A stretch of 64,000 nt of DNA from Streptomyces sp. NBC_00162 (GTDB lineage Bacteria; Actinomycetota; Actinomycetes; Streptomycetales; Streptomycetaceae), in NCBI RefSeq assembly GCF_024611995.1, contig NZ_CP102509.1:1116001-1180000 (forward strand), in the 5' to 3' direction. Both the position numbers and the translations under genes were made by a program. Position 1 is the stretch's first letter. Every line of letters starts with the position of its first letter. Positions 57,649-64,000 of this stretch are shown one piece after another. The notes beneath the pieces were generated by a model that worked only from the letters and a program-made list of their open reading frames with translations, did not search any database and had not been told where the DNA came from.

Positions 57649-58874
57649 CGACGCCGCGCACGCTGACGCTGCTGAAGAGGGCCGCCGACGGGATCGAGCG
57701 GCAGACCCCGGCCCATCGCGACCGGGCGATCGACGGGCTGCGCGCCCTGGCCCTGCTGGCCGTGCCGACGGGCCACTGGCTGCTCGGCGGGTTCACCCTC
57801 GACTCCGACGGCGGCCTGCACAACGCCAGTCCGCTGTCGTCCTTCGGCGGGCTGGCCCCGGCGAGCTGGGTGCTCCAGATGCTCGGCATCTTCTTCCTGG
57901 TCGGCGGGTACGCCTCGGCGCTCTCCTTCCGGCGTCACCAGGGTTCGGCGGGCGCGTGGCTGAAGGGGCGGATCGTCCGGCTGGGGCGGCCGGTGCTCGG
58001 GGTCACGGCGGTGTGGGCGCTGGCCGCGCCGGTGCTGTACGCGGCGGGGGTGCCGGAGGCCACGCTGCGGACCGGGGCGACGCTGGTGATCCAGCCGCTG
58101 TGGTTCGTCGGGGTGTATGTGGTGATCACCGCGCTGACCCCGTACTGCGTGCGGGCGGCGGGCCGGCTCGGCGGCTGGGCGGCGGCGCCGCTTCTCGTCT
58201 CGGTCGCCGTGGTGGACTTCCTGCGCTACGGGCCGCTCGCCGGCTCGGTGCCGGGCTGGGTGTCGCTGCTCAACATCCTGCCGGGCTGGCTGTTCGCGTA
58301 CCAGCTGGGCGTCAGCTGGGGTGAGGGGCGGATCGGCCGGCGCGGGGGCTGGCTGCTGCTGGCGGGCGGGACGCTGCTGTTCGCGGCGCTGCTCGCGGTC
58401 TTCCACTACCCGGCGTCGATGGTGGGCGTACCGGGTGCCGCGCGGACCAACTCCCACCCGCCGTCGCTGCTCGTACTGGCCCTGGCGGCGGGCCAGTCGG
58501 GTGCCGCGATCCTGCTGCGCGACCGGCTGGCGAGGCTGTTGGCCCGGCCGGCCCTGTGGGCGCCGGTGGTCGTGATCAATCTGTGTGCGATGACGATCCT
58601 GTGCTGGCATCAGACGGCCATGCTGGCCGCGGCCGTGCCCGGTTCGTTCCTGGGTGAGCTGGCGGGGCTGACGACGGCGCCGGACAGTCTGGGCTGGATC
58701 GCGGCGCGGCTGGCGTGGATGCCGGTGTTCGCGGTGCTGCTGGTGGGCATCGCCCGGTACGCGAAGCGATTCGAGAGTCCGGCGCGGGAGGCGCGCACGG
58801 CCCCGGCGGTTCGCCGGACCGTGGCGGGGCTGCTCGCGGCGGGATTCGCGGTGTTCGCGCTGGGGCTGGCGTAG
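57645..58874 (+). CDS. Membrane acyltransferase, AT3/OafA type
   Basis: A 409-aa protein with about ten membrane helices. The catalytic His of acyltransferase-3 proteins is in RAIDGLRALALLAVPTGHWL (near residue 45, after the typical R-x-x-x-L-D-G-LRAL segment). Other features: GIFFLVGGYASALSF and LCAMTILCWHQTA. These enzymes O-acylate sugars, peptidoglycan or metabolites. Translationally coupled to the secreted alpha/beta hydrolase. Ends 25 bp before a bidirectional terminator. Confidence 0.88.
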   Translation: MTTPRTLTLLKRAADGIERQTPAHRDRAIDGLRALALLAVPTGHWLLGGFTLDSDGGLHNASPLSSFGGLAPASWVLQMLGIFFLVGGYASALSFRRHQGSAGAWLKGRIVRLGRPVLGVTAVWALAAPVLYAAGVPEATLRTGATLVIQPLWFVGVYVVITALTPYCVRAAGRLGGWAAAPLLVSVAVVDFLRYGPLAGSVPGWVSLLNILPGWLFAYQLGVSWGEGRIGRRGGWLLLAGGTLLFAALLAVFHYPASMVGVPGAARTNSHPPSLLVLALAAGQSGAAILLRDRLARLLARPALWAPVVVINLCAMTILCWHQTAMLAAAVPGSFLGELAGLTTAPDSLGWIAARLAWMPVFAVLLVGIARYAKRFESPAREARTAPAVRRTVAGLLAAGFAVFALGLA

Positions 58875-58898
58875 ACCCGGGGTCGCCGGGATACGACG

Positions 58899-58930
58899 AG
58901 AGCGCCGCTCCCGATGGGGAGCGGCGCTCT
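58899..58930. terminator. Bidirectional 14-bp-stem terminator
   Basis: AGAGCGCCGCTCCC (58899-58912) and GGGAGCGGCGCTCT (58917-58930) are exact complements round a 4-nt GATG loop, between the convergent acyltransferase and DUF350 genes. Confidence 0.85.
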
Positions 58931-58944
58931 TCGTCGTGCCGGCG

Positions 58945-59367
58945 TCAGGCGATCGAGGCCGCCACGATCGCGGCCACGGCGAGGTTGCAGGAGGCGGTGA
59001 CCCAGACCGCGGGGTGGGGCTCCGGGTCGACGACGATGGCTCCGAGCTTGCCCGGAGTCACCAGGTCGAGCACCAGGAACGCCACCGCCATCAGGACCAG
59101 GCCGAGCACGCCGAAGGCCGCGGTCGACAGCAGGCCCTTGCCGAAGTTGTCGTACGTGGTCCAGATCGAGGTGAAGACGATGCCGCCGATGCCGAGGAGC
59201 GCGGAGCTCAGCAGGAGGGCGGCATTGCGGTTGCGCTCCTCCCAGATCTGCTTCGGGAGCTTCCCGGGCGTCAGCACGTCCACGAGGACGATGCCGAGGA
59301 TCAGCAGCACCAGGCCAAGAGCGCCGAAGGCGCTGGTGCGGCCAAGTCCGTTGATGATGTCGCTCAT
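58945..59367 (-). CDS. DUF350-domain membrane protein
   Basis: A 140-aa protein with four membrane helices forming a duplicated unit: GLVLLILGIVLVDVLTPGKL and GLVLMAVAFLVLDLVTPGKL each end in the D-x-L/V-T-P-G-K-L motif. DUF350 has no biochemical function assigned; in other bacteria it neighbours ATP-grasp peptide ligases. Here it is divergent from a GNAT-ATP-grasp fusion gene, with a 95-bp shared upstream region, which supports the same association. Confidence 0.88.
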   Translation of the reverse strand: MSDIINGLGRTSAFGALGLVLLILGIVLVDVLTPGKLPKQIWEERNRNAALLLSSALLGIGGIVFTSIWTTYDNFGKGLLSTAAFGVLGLVLMAVAFLVLDLVTPGKLGAIVVDPEPHPAVWVTASCNLAVAAIVAASIA

Positions 59368-59462
59368 TGAGAAGCCTGTCTCCGCGTGGGTGGGAAATGA
59401 TGTGCCGTGGGGAGGCCGAATCTATCGCACGGCCTTGGCGCGGACCATGGGGAGGTCAGGAA

Positions 59463-61227
59463 ATGGCAAAGGTCAGGGCCGCGCGGGCGGCCGAGGCGGA
59501 GGCCCTGACCGGGCTGGTGATGCGGTCCAAGGCGCACTGGGGGTACGAGCCGGAGGTCCTGGCCGCCTGGGCGGAGGAACTGCGGATCCGGCCCGGCGAC
59601 GTGACGGCCCGCCGCATCGTGGTCGCCGAGGACGGCGAGGGGGCGGTGCTCGGGCTCGCCTCCCTGGACGGGACGGCCCCGCTCGCCTCCCTGGGGCTGC
59701 TGTTCGTGGAGCCGTCGGCCATCGGCCGGGGCGTGGGGCGGCTGCTGTACCGGGACGCGCTGCACCGGGCGGCGGAGCTGGGGGTGCGCCGGCTGGTGAT
59801 CGACGCCGATCCCCACGCGGTCGGCTTCTACCGGGCGATGGGGGCGGTGGCCGCGCCGGGCGGCCCCGGCGCCCTGGTGCGGTTCGAGGTGTCCCCCGCG
59901 CCGCTCGCCGCCTGGGCGCGGGCGTGGACCGGTGGCGGGCGGGCCGTTCACCTGGGCAATGTGGCCGAGTTCAACGCCCAGTTCGCCGACGTCTCCCTGG
60001 ACGGCGAGCAGCGGGCCGCACACCACTACGCGTGCCTGGCCGCCTTCTACAGCCCCGACCCGGCGGCGCTGGTGCTGCCCCGTACGGTGCCGCGGGGCTG
60101 GACCGACCGGGTCTGCCGCCGGCTGGGCTGGTCCGGGGTGGAGGTGTACGACGGCCTGGCGGAGGAGGGCGGTCCCGGCCTGTCGGATGCCGTACGGGCC
60201 CGGCCGGCGCTGGCCGCGCTGCTGACCGGGGCGGGGCTGCCCCTCGTACCGTGGGGGCGGACGCGGCCGTTCGCGCAGCTGACGGGCCGGCCGTGGCGGG
60301 CCGGGGAGCTGCGGTACGAGTCGAAGTCGGCGGCGCACGGTCTGTTCGCCCGGATCCTGTCGGGCGGCGGGCATCCCGGGATCGTGCTGCCCGCGCAGTG
60401 GCGGGCCGGCTCCCGGCGGGCGGCGGTCCGCCTCGTCGCGGCCCGGGCCAAGGCGGGCGAGAGCACTGTTCTGAAATCGGAGCACGGTGTGGGGGTTCGG
60501 GCACCACGGTGCTCACCCCCGCCCGGGTCCGGGCCGAGGGCGGGGCGCGCGCCGTGCTGAGGCGGCTGCCGCGCGGGCCGCTGCTGGTGGAGGAGTTCGT
60601 GCACGGCCCTGGGGAGGAAGAAGGGCCGCGCGACCTCACGTACGACGGGTTCGTGGCTGCCGACGGCCGGGTGCACGAGGTCGGCGGGGCGGTGATGGAC
60701 GTGCGGGACGGCTGCTACGCGGGGGCCACGGTGGGGCCCGGGGTGGTGCCCGGCTGGGCGGAGAAACCGCTCGGCGCCTTCGGGGCGGCGGTGGGCCGGG
60801 AGCTGGCGGCCGGCGGCTACCGGGGCTGGTTCGACGTGGACTTCGTGACCGCCGGCGGGGGACGGCTCGCGCCGACCGAGACCAATCTGCGCCTGACCGG
60901 GCCGGCCGTGGCCTTCATCGTGGCGGCCCGGCTCGACGCGCTACGGGGCGCGGGGCACCTCGTACGGATCGTGGACCGGGTGGAGCTGGGCGCCCGGCTG
61001 CCCGAGGCCCAGCTGGACGAGCTGTGCGCGGGGCTGGACCGGGAGTGCGCCGAGCTGGGCGCGGTGTTCGTCCCGGCGATCCCGACGGCCGCCTTCGAAC
61101 CCTCGCCGTGGCTGGGCTTCCTGGTGGCCGCACACAGCGCGCGGACGCTGGACGCGGCGGAAACACTGGTCCGGGCCAGAACCCTGGCGGGCGGGGGCTG
61201 TTCGGCCCGCGCGAACCGATGCCGTGA
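59463..61227 (+). CDS. GNAT acetyltransferase fused to ATP-grasp ligase-like domain (two frameshifts as assembled)
   Basis: About 588 aa after adding one G at 60491-60495 (EHGVG then GSGTTVLTPARV) and one at 61193-61197 (TLAGG then GLFGPREPMP, stop at 61227). Residues 1-140 form a GNAT domain (AEAEALTGLVMRSKAHWGYE, acetyl-CoA loop IGRGVGRLLYRDALHRAAEL, ADPHAVGFYRAMGAV). After a linker, residues about 250-580 look like an ATP-grasp ligase of the PGM1-related type: TVLKSEHGVGGSGT as the Gly-rich lid, LPRGPLLVEEFVHG, FVAADGRVHEVGGAVMD, GWFDVDFVTAGGGRLAPTET, NLRLTGPA with metal ligands. GGGGAGG precedes the ATG. Probably acylates and ligates a small amide or peptide; substrate unknown. Confidence 0.75.
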
Positions 61228-61248
61228 GCACGGGCCGCCCGGGCCGGG

Positions 61249-63273
61249 TCAGTCGTCGACGTCGAAGGGCTTCGGCGGTTTGGCGATGACGTACGCGGCG
61301 ACGACGACGCCCGCGATCATCAGGGGGATGTTGAAGGTGTAGACGAGCGCGGCCTGCCGCGGCCAGTCCTGTTTGGCCGCGAGCCGGTAGAGGTTGTCCT
61401 GCGGCCACCACGCCATCAGCAGGTATGCCACGGCCAGATGCGCGGCAGTGGTGAGCCTGCGGCCGCGGCCCCGGAGCGGCATCCGGGCGCGGCCGCGGAA
61501 CAGGAAGACCAGGCCGATGCCGAAGGACACGCACTCGATGAGGTAGAGCAGGAAGAAGAGGAACGCCCAGGGCTGCGGTACGCCGGTGAGGTCCGTCGAT
61601 CCGGGCCAGAAGACCTTCGTGAGGATCAGGCCGACGAAGCCCGCCGCGACGCCCCCGCAGGCGGCGGCCCAGAGGCTCGGGAACGGACCGATCGGACGGG
61701 CCGCCGGCCGGGCGGACTTGCTCCCGGCGGGCTGCGCCGCGGAGGCGCTCGTGATCGGCAGGGGCAGGGCGGCCCGGTCCTCCTGGCCGGCCCTGTCGCG
61801 GGGCAGGACGCGCAGCCGTACCACGGCGCGGGGCCGGTCCTCGGGGGGCACCCGGCCCGCCAGGTACTCGCGGAGCTCGTCGACGTCCGGCAGGCCGGAG
61901 CCCGGGGGCCATGACGGGTCGGCGGGCGGCGGGGCGACGTAGGCGACCAGGCGGGGAACCCCCTGGAAGCCGGGCACCGCCGCCACCAGCGCCGAACCGA
62001 TGCCCTCGTGGCCGCGGATCACCGATTCGAGCGGGTGCGGGTCGAGGGTGCGCCCGTCCACGGTGATCCGGTCGCGGATCCGGCCGCCGAACTCCAGCAG
62101 CCCGTCGTCGCGCAGCCGCGCGAGGTCGCCGGTGGGGATCGCGTCGCCGCCGTCGGGCGGGGCGAGGCGGACCTCCCCGTCGCGCAGGTCGACGCGGCAG
62201 CCGGGGAAGGGGGTGCCGATGAGGGAGAACCGTTCCGGGTCGTCGACCGGGCCGGGCAGCTGCGGCAGTTCGAACCAGGCACCGGTGCCAGCGGTCTCGG
62301 TGAGCCCGTAGACGTTGAGCAGCCGCACGCCGGTCCGGAGCCGGTCCTGCAGGGCGGCCTGTTCGTCGAGGTGGAACCGGGCGCCGGTGACGGTGAGCAG
62401 CCGCAGCGAACGCAGCTCCGGGTCGGGTTCGCGGCGGGCTCGGGGTACGGACGGCTGTGTGGTGGCTGCCGGCCCGGGGTCGCGCAGGAGCAGCCGGGCC
62501 GCCCCCACCGGGTCGGTGTGCACGACGCTGACCTGGTCGGAATCGATCGCCTGACGGATCTTGTCGGGCTTCCACGGTGCGCGCTCGGGTACGACGAGGG
62601 CCCCGCCCGAGCACAGGGCCCGGGTCCAGCCCGCCGCGAAGGCGGTGAGGGCCGGTCCGGCGGTGATCAGGTGGCGGTCCTCCGGGGTCGGCCGGATCAC
62701 CTCCGCCCAGCTGTCGTGGGCGGCGAGCAGCCGGGCATGGCTGACGGACACGGCGCGCGGGACCGCTCCCCCGGTGAAGAGGACGGCCGCGGTCCGGCCG
62801 CTTCCGGAGGGCGCCGGGGGCGGCCCGGTGGGCCGGTCGGCTATCGCGGCCGCCTCCGCGCCGAGCCGGATGACCCGCAGGCCGCTTCCGTCATCGAGGC
62901 GGGCCTGGTGCGCGGCGTGCGTGAGCAGCGCGAAGGGCGGGGCGGCGGCGAGCTGCTGCTGCCCGGTGCGCGGCACGTCGACGTCGAGGACGGTGTAGGT
63001 CCCACCGGACTTGAGGACGGCGAGGACGGCGACGAGGAGTTCGGCCTGGCGGTCCGTCCCGATCGCCACGAGGCCGCCGGCGGGCAGTCCGGCGTCGAGC
63101 AGGTGGTGCGCCAACTGGTTGGCCCGGGCGTCGAGTTGCCCGTAGGTGAGGCTCTCCGAGCCGGATATGACGGCGCGGGCGCTCGGGGCGTCCCGCACCC
63201 ACTGGCCGAAGCGGTGCAGGACGGTGTCGGTGGCGGCCTTGCCGAAGCGTACGGACTCGGATCCCTGCGTCAT
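61249..63273 (-). CDS. AMP-binding-like protein with C-terminal membrane domain
   Basis: 674 aa. Residues about 1-480 form an adenylation-type fold: LTYGQLDARANQLAHHLLDA (A2-like), NVYGLTETAGTGAW (A5), IPTGDLARLRDDGLLEFGGR (A7-A8). Core motifs are damaged: the A3 phosphate loop reads LFTGGAVPRAVSVSH instead of TSGSTGxPKG, and the A10 Lys is replaced by Gln (PRDRAGQEDRAALP for PxTxxGKxxR). The C-terminal 150 residues add three to four membrane helices (AACGGVAAGFVGLILTKVFW, FLFFLLYLIECVSFGIGLVF, AALVYTFNIPLMIAGVVVAA). Open frame upstream to 63963 is rejected. Convergent with the ATP-grasp gene and divergent from the ABC gene. Confidence 0.82.
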   Translation of the reverse strand: MTQGSESVRFGKAATDTVLHRFGQWVRDAPSARAVISGSESLTYGQLDARANQLAHHLLDAGLPAGGLVAIGTDRQAELLVAVLAVLKSGGTYTVLDVDVPRTGQQQLAAAPPFALLTHAAHQARLDDGSGLRVIRLGAEAAAIADRPTGPPPAPSGSGRTAAVLFTGGAVPRAVSVSHARLLAAHDSWAEVIRPTPEDRHLITAGPALTAFAAGWTRALCSGGALVVPERAPWKPDKIRQAIDSDQVSVVHTDPVGAARLLLRDPGPAATTQPSVPRARREPDPELRSLRLLTVTGARFHLDEQAALQDRLRTGVRLLNVYGLTETAGTGAWFELPQLPGPVDDPERFSLIGTPFPGCRVDLRDGEVRLAPPDGGDAIPTGDLARLRDDGLLEFGGRIRDRITVDGRTLDPHPLESVIRGHEGIGSALVAAVPGFQGVPRLVAYVAPPPADPSWPPGSGLPDVDELREYLAGRVPPEDRPRAVVRLRVLPRDRAGQEDRAALPLPITSASAAQPAGSKSARPAARPIGPFPSLWAAACGGVAAGFVGLILTKVFWPGSTDLTGVPQPWAFLFFLLYLIECVSFGIGLVFLFRGRARMPLRGRGRRLTTAAHLAVAYLLMAWWPQDNLYRLAAKQDWPRQAALVYTFNIPLMIAGVVVAAYVIAKPPKPFDVDD

Positions 63274-63374
63274 GGACCGATGATGCCACCGGGCACCGAC
63301 AGCGGTCCTGGGTCGTGAAAATCCTTCGTCCGAGCGAGAGTTGGCACAGTCCGGACCGGAGATGACTCGAATCC

Positions 63375-63405
63375 TTGACCTCGACTTTGGTTGAGGTCCT
63401 AACGT
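63375..63405 (+). promoter_or_regulatory. MerR-type promoter of the ABC exporter gene
   Basis: TTGACC (63375-63380) and TAACGT (63400-63405) are separated by 19 bp, the long spacer of MerR-activated promoters. The spacer holds an inverted repeat, ACCTCGAC TTTG GTTGAGGT (63378-63397), 7 of 8 pairs matched. The start codon is 8 bp after the -10, so the mRNA is probably leaderless. A MerR-family activator binds here by inference; none is encoded next to it in the window. Confidence 0.7.
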
Positions 63406-63412
63406 TTCGGCC

Positions 63413-64000
63413 ATGGACATGGAAGTCACCGCTTGGACATCGCTGCACAGTGCGATCAACGCGCAGCAGGACCGCCGCCCGGTCTCCCGGGCGAGCCTGC
63501 GCCGGGTCGCCGCCTTCGCCCGCCCGCACCGCCGCGGGCTCACCCTCTTCCTGCTGCTCAGCGTCGTCACGGCGCTGCTCGCCGTGGCCACCCCGGTGCT
63601 CGCCAGCCGGATCGTCGACGCCATCGTCGGCGGACGCGACAGCGGCACCGTCACCCGGCTCGCCCTCCTCATCGCGCTGATCGCGGTCGCCGAGGCGGGC
63701 CTGGGGCTGCTGACCCGCCGGCTCTCCGCGACCCTCGGCGAGGGGCTGATCCTCGATCTGCGGACGGCGGTCTTCGACCACGTGCAGCGGATGCCGGTCG
63801 CCTTCTTCACCCGGACCCGGACCGGCGCCCTCGTCAGCCGGCTCAACAACGATGTGATCGGCGCCCAGCGGGCGTTCAGCAACACCCTGTCCGGGGTGGT
63901 CGCCAACACCGTGACCCTGCTCCTGACCCTCGCCGTGATGCTGAGCATCTCCTGGCAGATCACCCTGCTGGCGCTGGTGCTGCTGCCGGTGTTCGTGCTG
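63413..64000 (+). CDS. ABC exporter, fused membrane/ATPase type (partial)
   Basis: The first 196 codons of a transmembrane-ATPase exporter, cut by the window end. Start ATG 63413; a second in-frame ATG at 63419 is possible. Helices: LTLFLLLSVVTALLAVATPV, LALLIALIAVAEAGLGLL, then the coupling segment VAFFTRTRTGALVSRLNNDV and NTVTLLLTLAVMLSISWQ, typical of type I ABC exporters (MsbA/LmrA-like). The ATPase part is beyond the window. Controlled by a MerR-type promoter, so drug- or redox-responsive export is plausible. Confidence 0.88.
   Translation, partial: MDMEVTAWTSLHSAINAQQDRRPVSRASLRRVAAFARPHRRGLTLFLLLSVVTALLAVATPVLASRIVDAIVGGRDSGTVTRLALLIALIAVAEAGLGLLTRRLSATLGEGLILDLRTAVFDHVQRMPVAFFTRTRTGALVSRLNNDVIGAQRAFSNTLSGVVANTVTLLLTLAVMLSISWQITLLALVLLPVFVL

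Noticed and set aside
63274..63963. N-terminal extension of the adenylation-like protein to about 904 aa
   Set aside because: The extension overlaps the ABC exporter gene and the MerR-type promoter on the other strand and has shadow-frame composition; a natural start is at 63273.

Overview
The window is high-GC actinobacterial chromosome and almost certainly comes from a Streptomyces. The grounds are codon-position GC bias, the many GTG/TTG starts, small Streptomyces-type families (DUF6126, DUF6158, DUF6893), a SigB/SigF-type sigma factor, TPR-containing XRE regulators, and a high-affinity actinobacterial [NiFe]-hydrogenase locus. No tRNA, rRNA or CRISPR array was found.

Layout. 1-7.8 kb: a double-HTH MerR (TioE-type) regulator divergent from an erythromycin-esterase-like gene, a secreted M64 peptidase, an XRE/TPR regulator, a TetR-MFS efflux pair with a 34-bp palindromic operator, and small membrane proteins. 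7.9-22.7 kb: one long minus-strand hydrogenase locus, read in transcription order as hypX, small and large subunits (hhyS, hhyL), a NifU-like protein, DUF5947, DUF6084, an uncharacterised 472-aa protein, the maturation protease, DUF6893, then hypA-B-F-C-D-E. It has structural genes, all Ni/CN/CO maturation factors, and hypX as a likely oxic CO source. 23-33 kb: LysR/DUF6817, a large secreted GH31 glycosidase with discoidin and ricin-lectin domains, a glycine-betaine-type ABC transporter with fused permease and binding protein, a SigB-type sigma factor and a small wHTH protein. 33-38.7 kb: a GntR/UTRA regulator with a DasR-like operator, two divergent IucA/IucC (NIS) siderophore synthetases, and argG behind two ARG boxes.

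38.8-51.3 kb: a secreted berberine-bridge-type FAD oxidase gene is split by a mobile element of about 10.96 kb. A 7-bp sequence, ACCCGTT, lies at both junctions, and removing the element with one copy restores an exact 504-codon reading frame. The right end encodes three overlapping tyrosine-recombinase-like proteins plus a small coiled-coil protein, an arrangement like Tn554 tnpA-B-C. The cargo is a ParB-like DUF6551 gene behind four 17-bp-spaced iterons, an XRE/TPR regulator facing 10-bp-phased repeats, and a tight operon of a truncated class-I lysyl-tRNA-synthetase-like protein and an ASCH-domain protein. This cargo is the best candidate here for an undescribed system.

51.3-64 kb: a secreted trypsin-like protease, an HXXEE/AEC-transporter pair, a two-component system, a secreted alpha/beta hydrolase plus acyltransferase, DUF350, a GNAT-ATP-grasp fusion, a membrane-anchored adenylation-like protein with degraded motifs, and the start of an ABC exporter behind a MerR-type 19-bp-spacer promoter.

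Quality note: nine genes (including hypD, hypF and hhyS) carry ten apparent frameshifts. Every one is repaired by adding a single G or C to a G/C run, so homopolymer undercalling in the assembly is more likely than gene decay. These genes are annotated as continuous coding regions with the break position stated.
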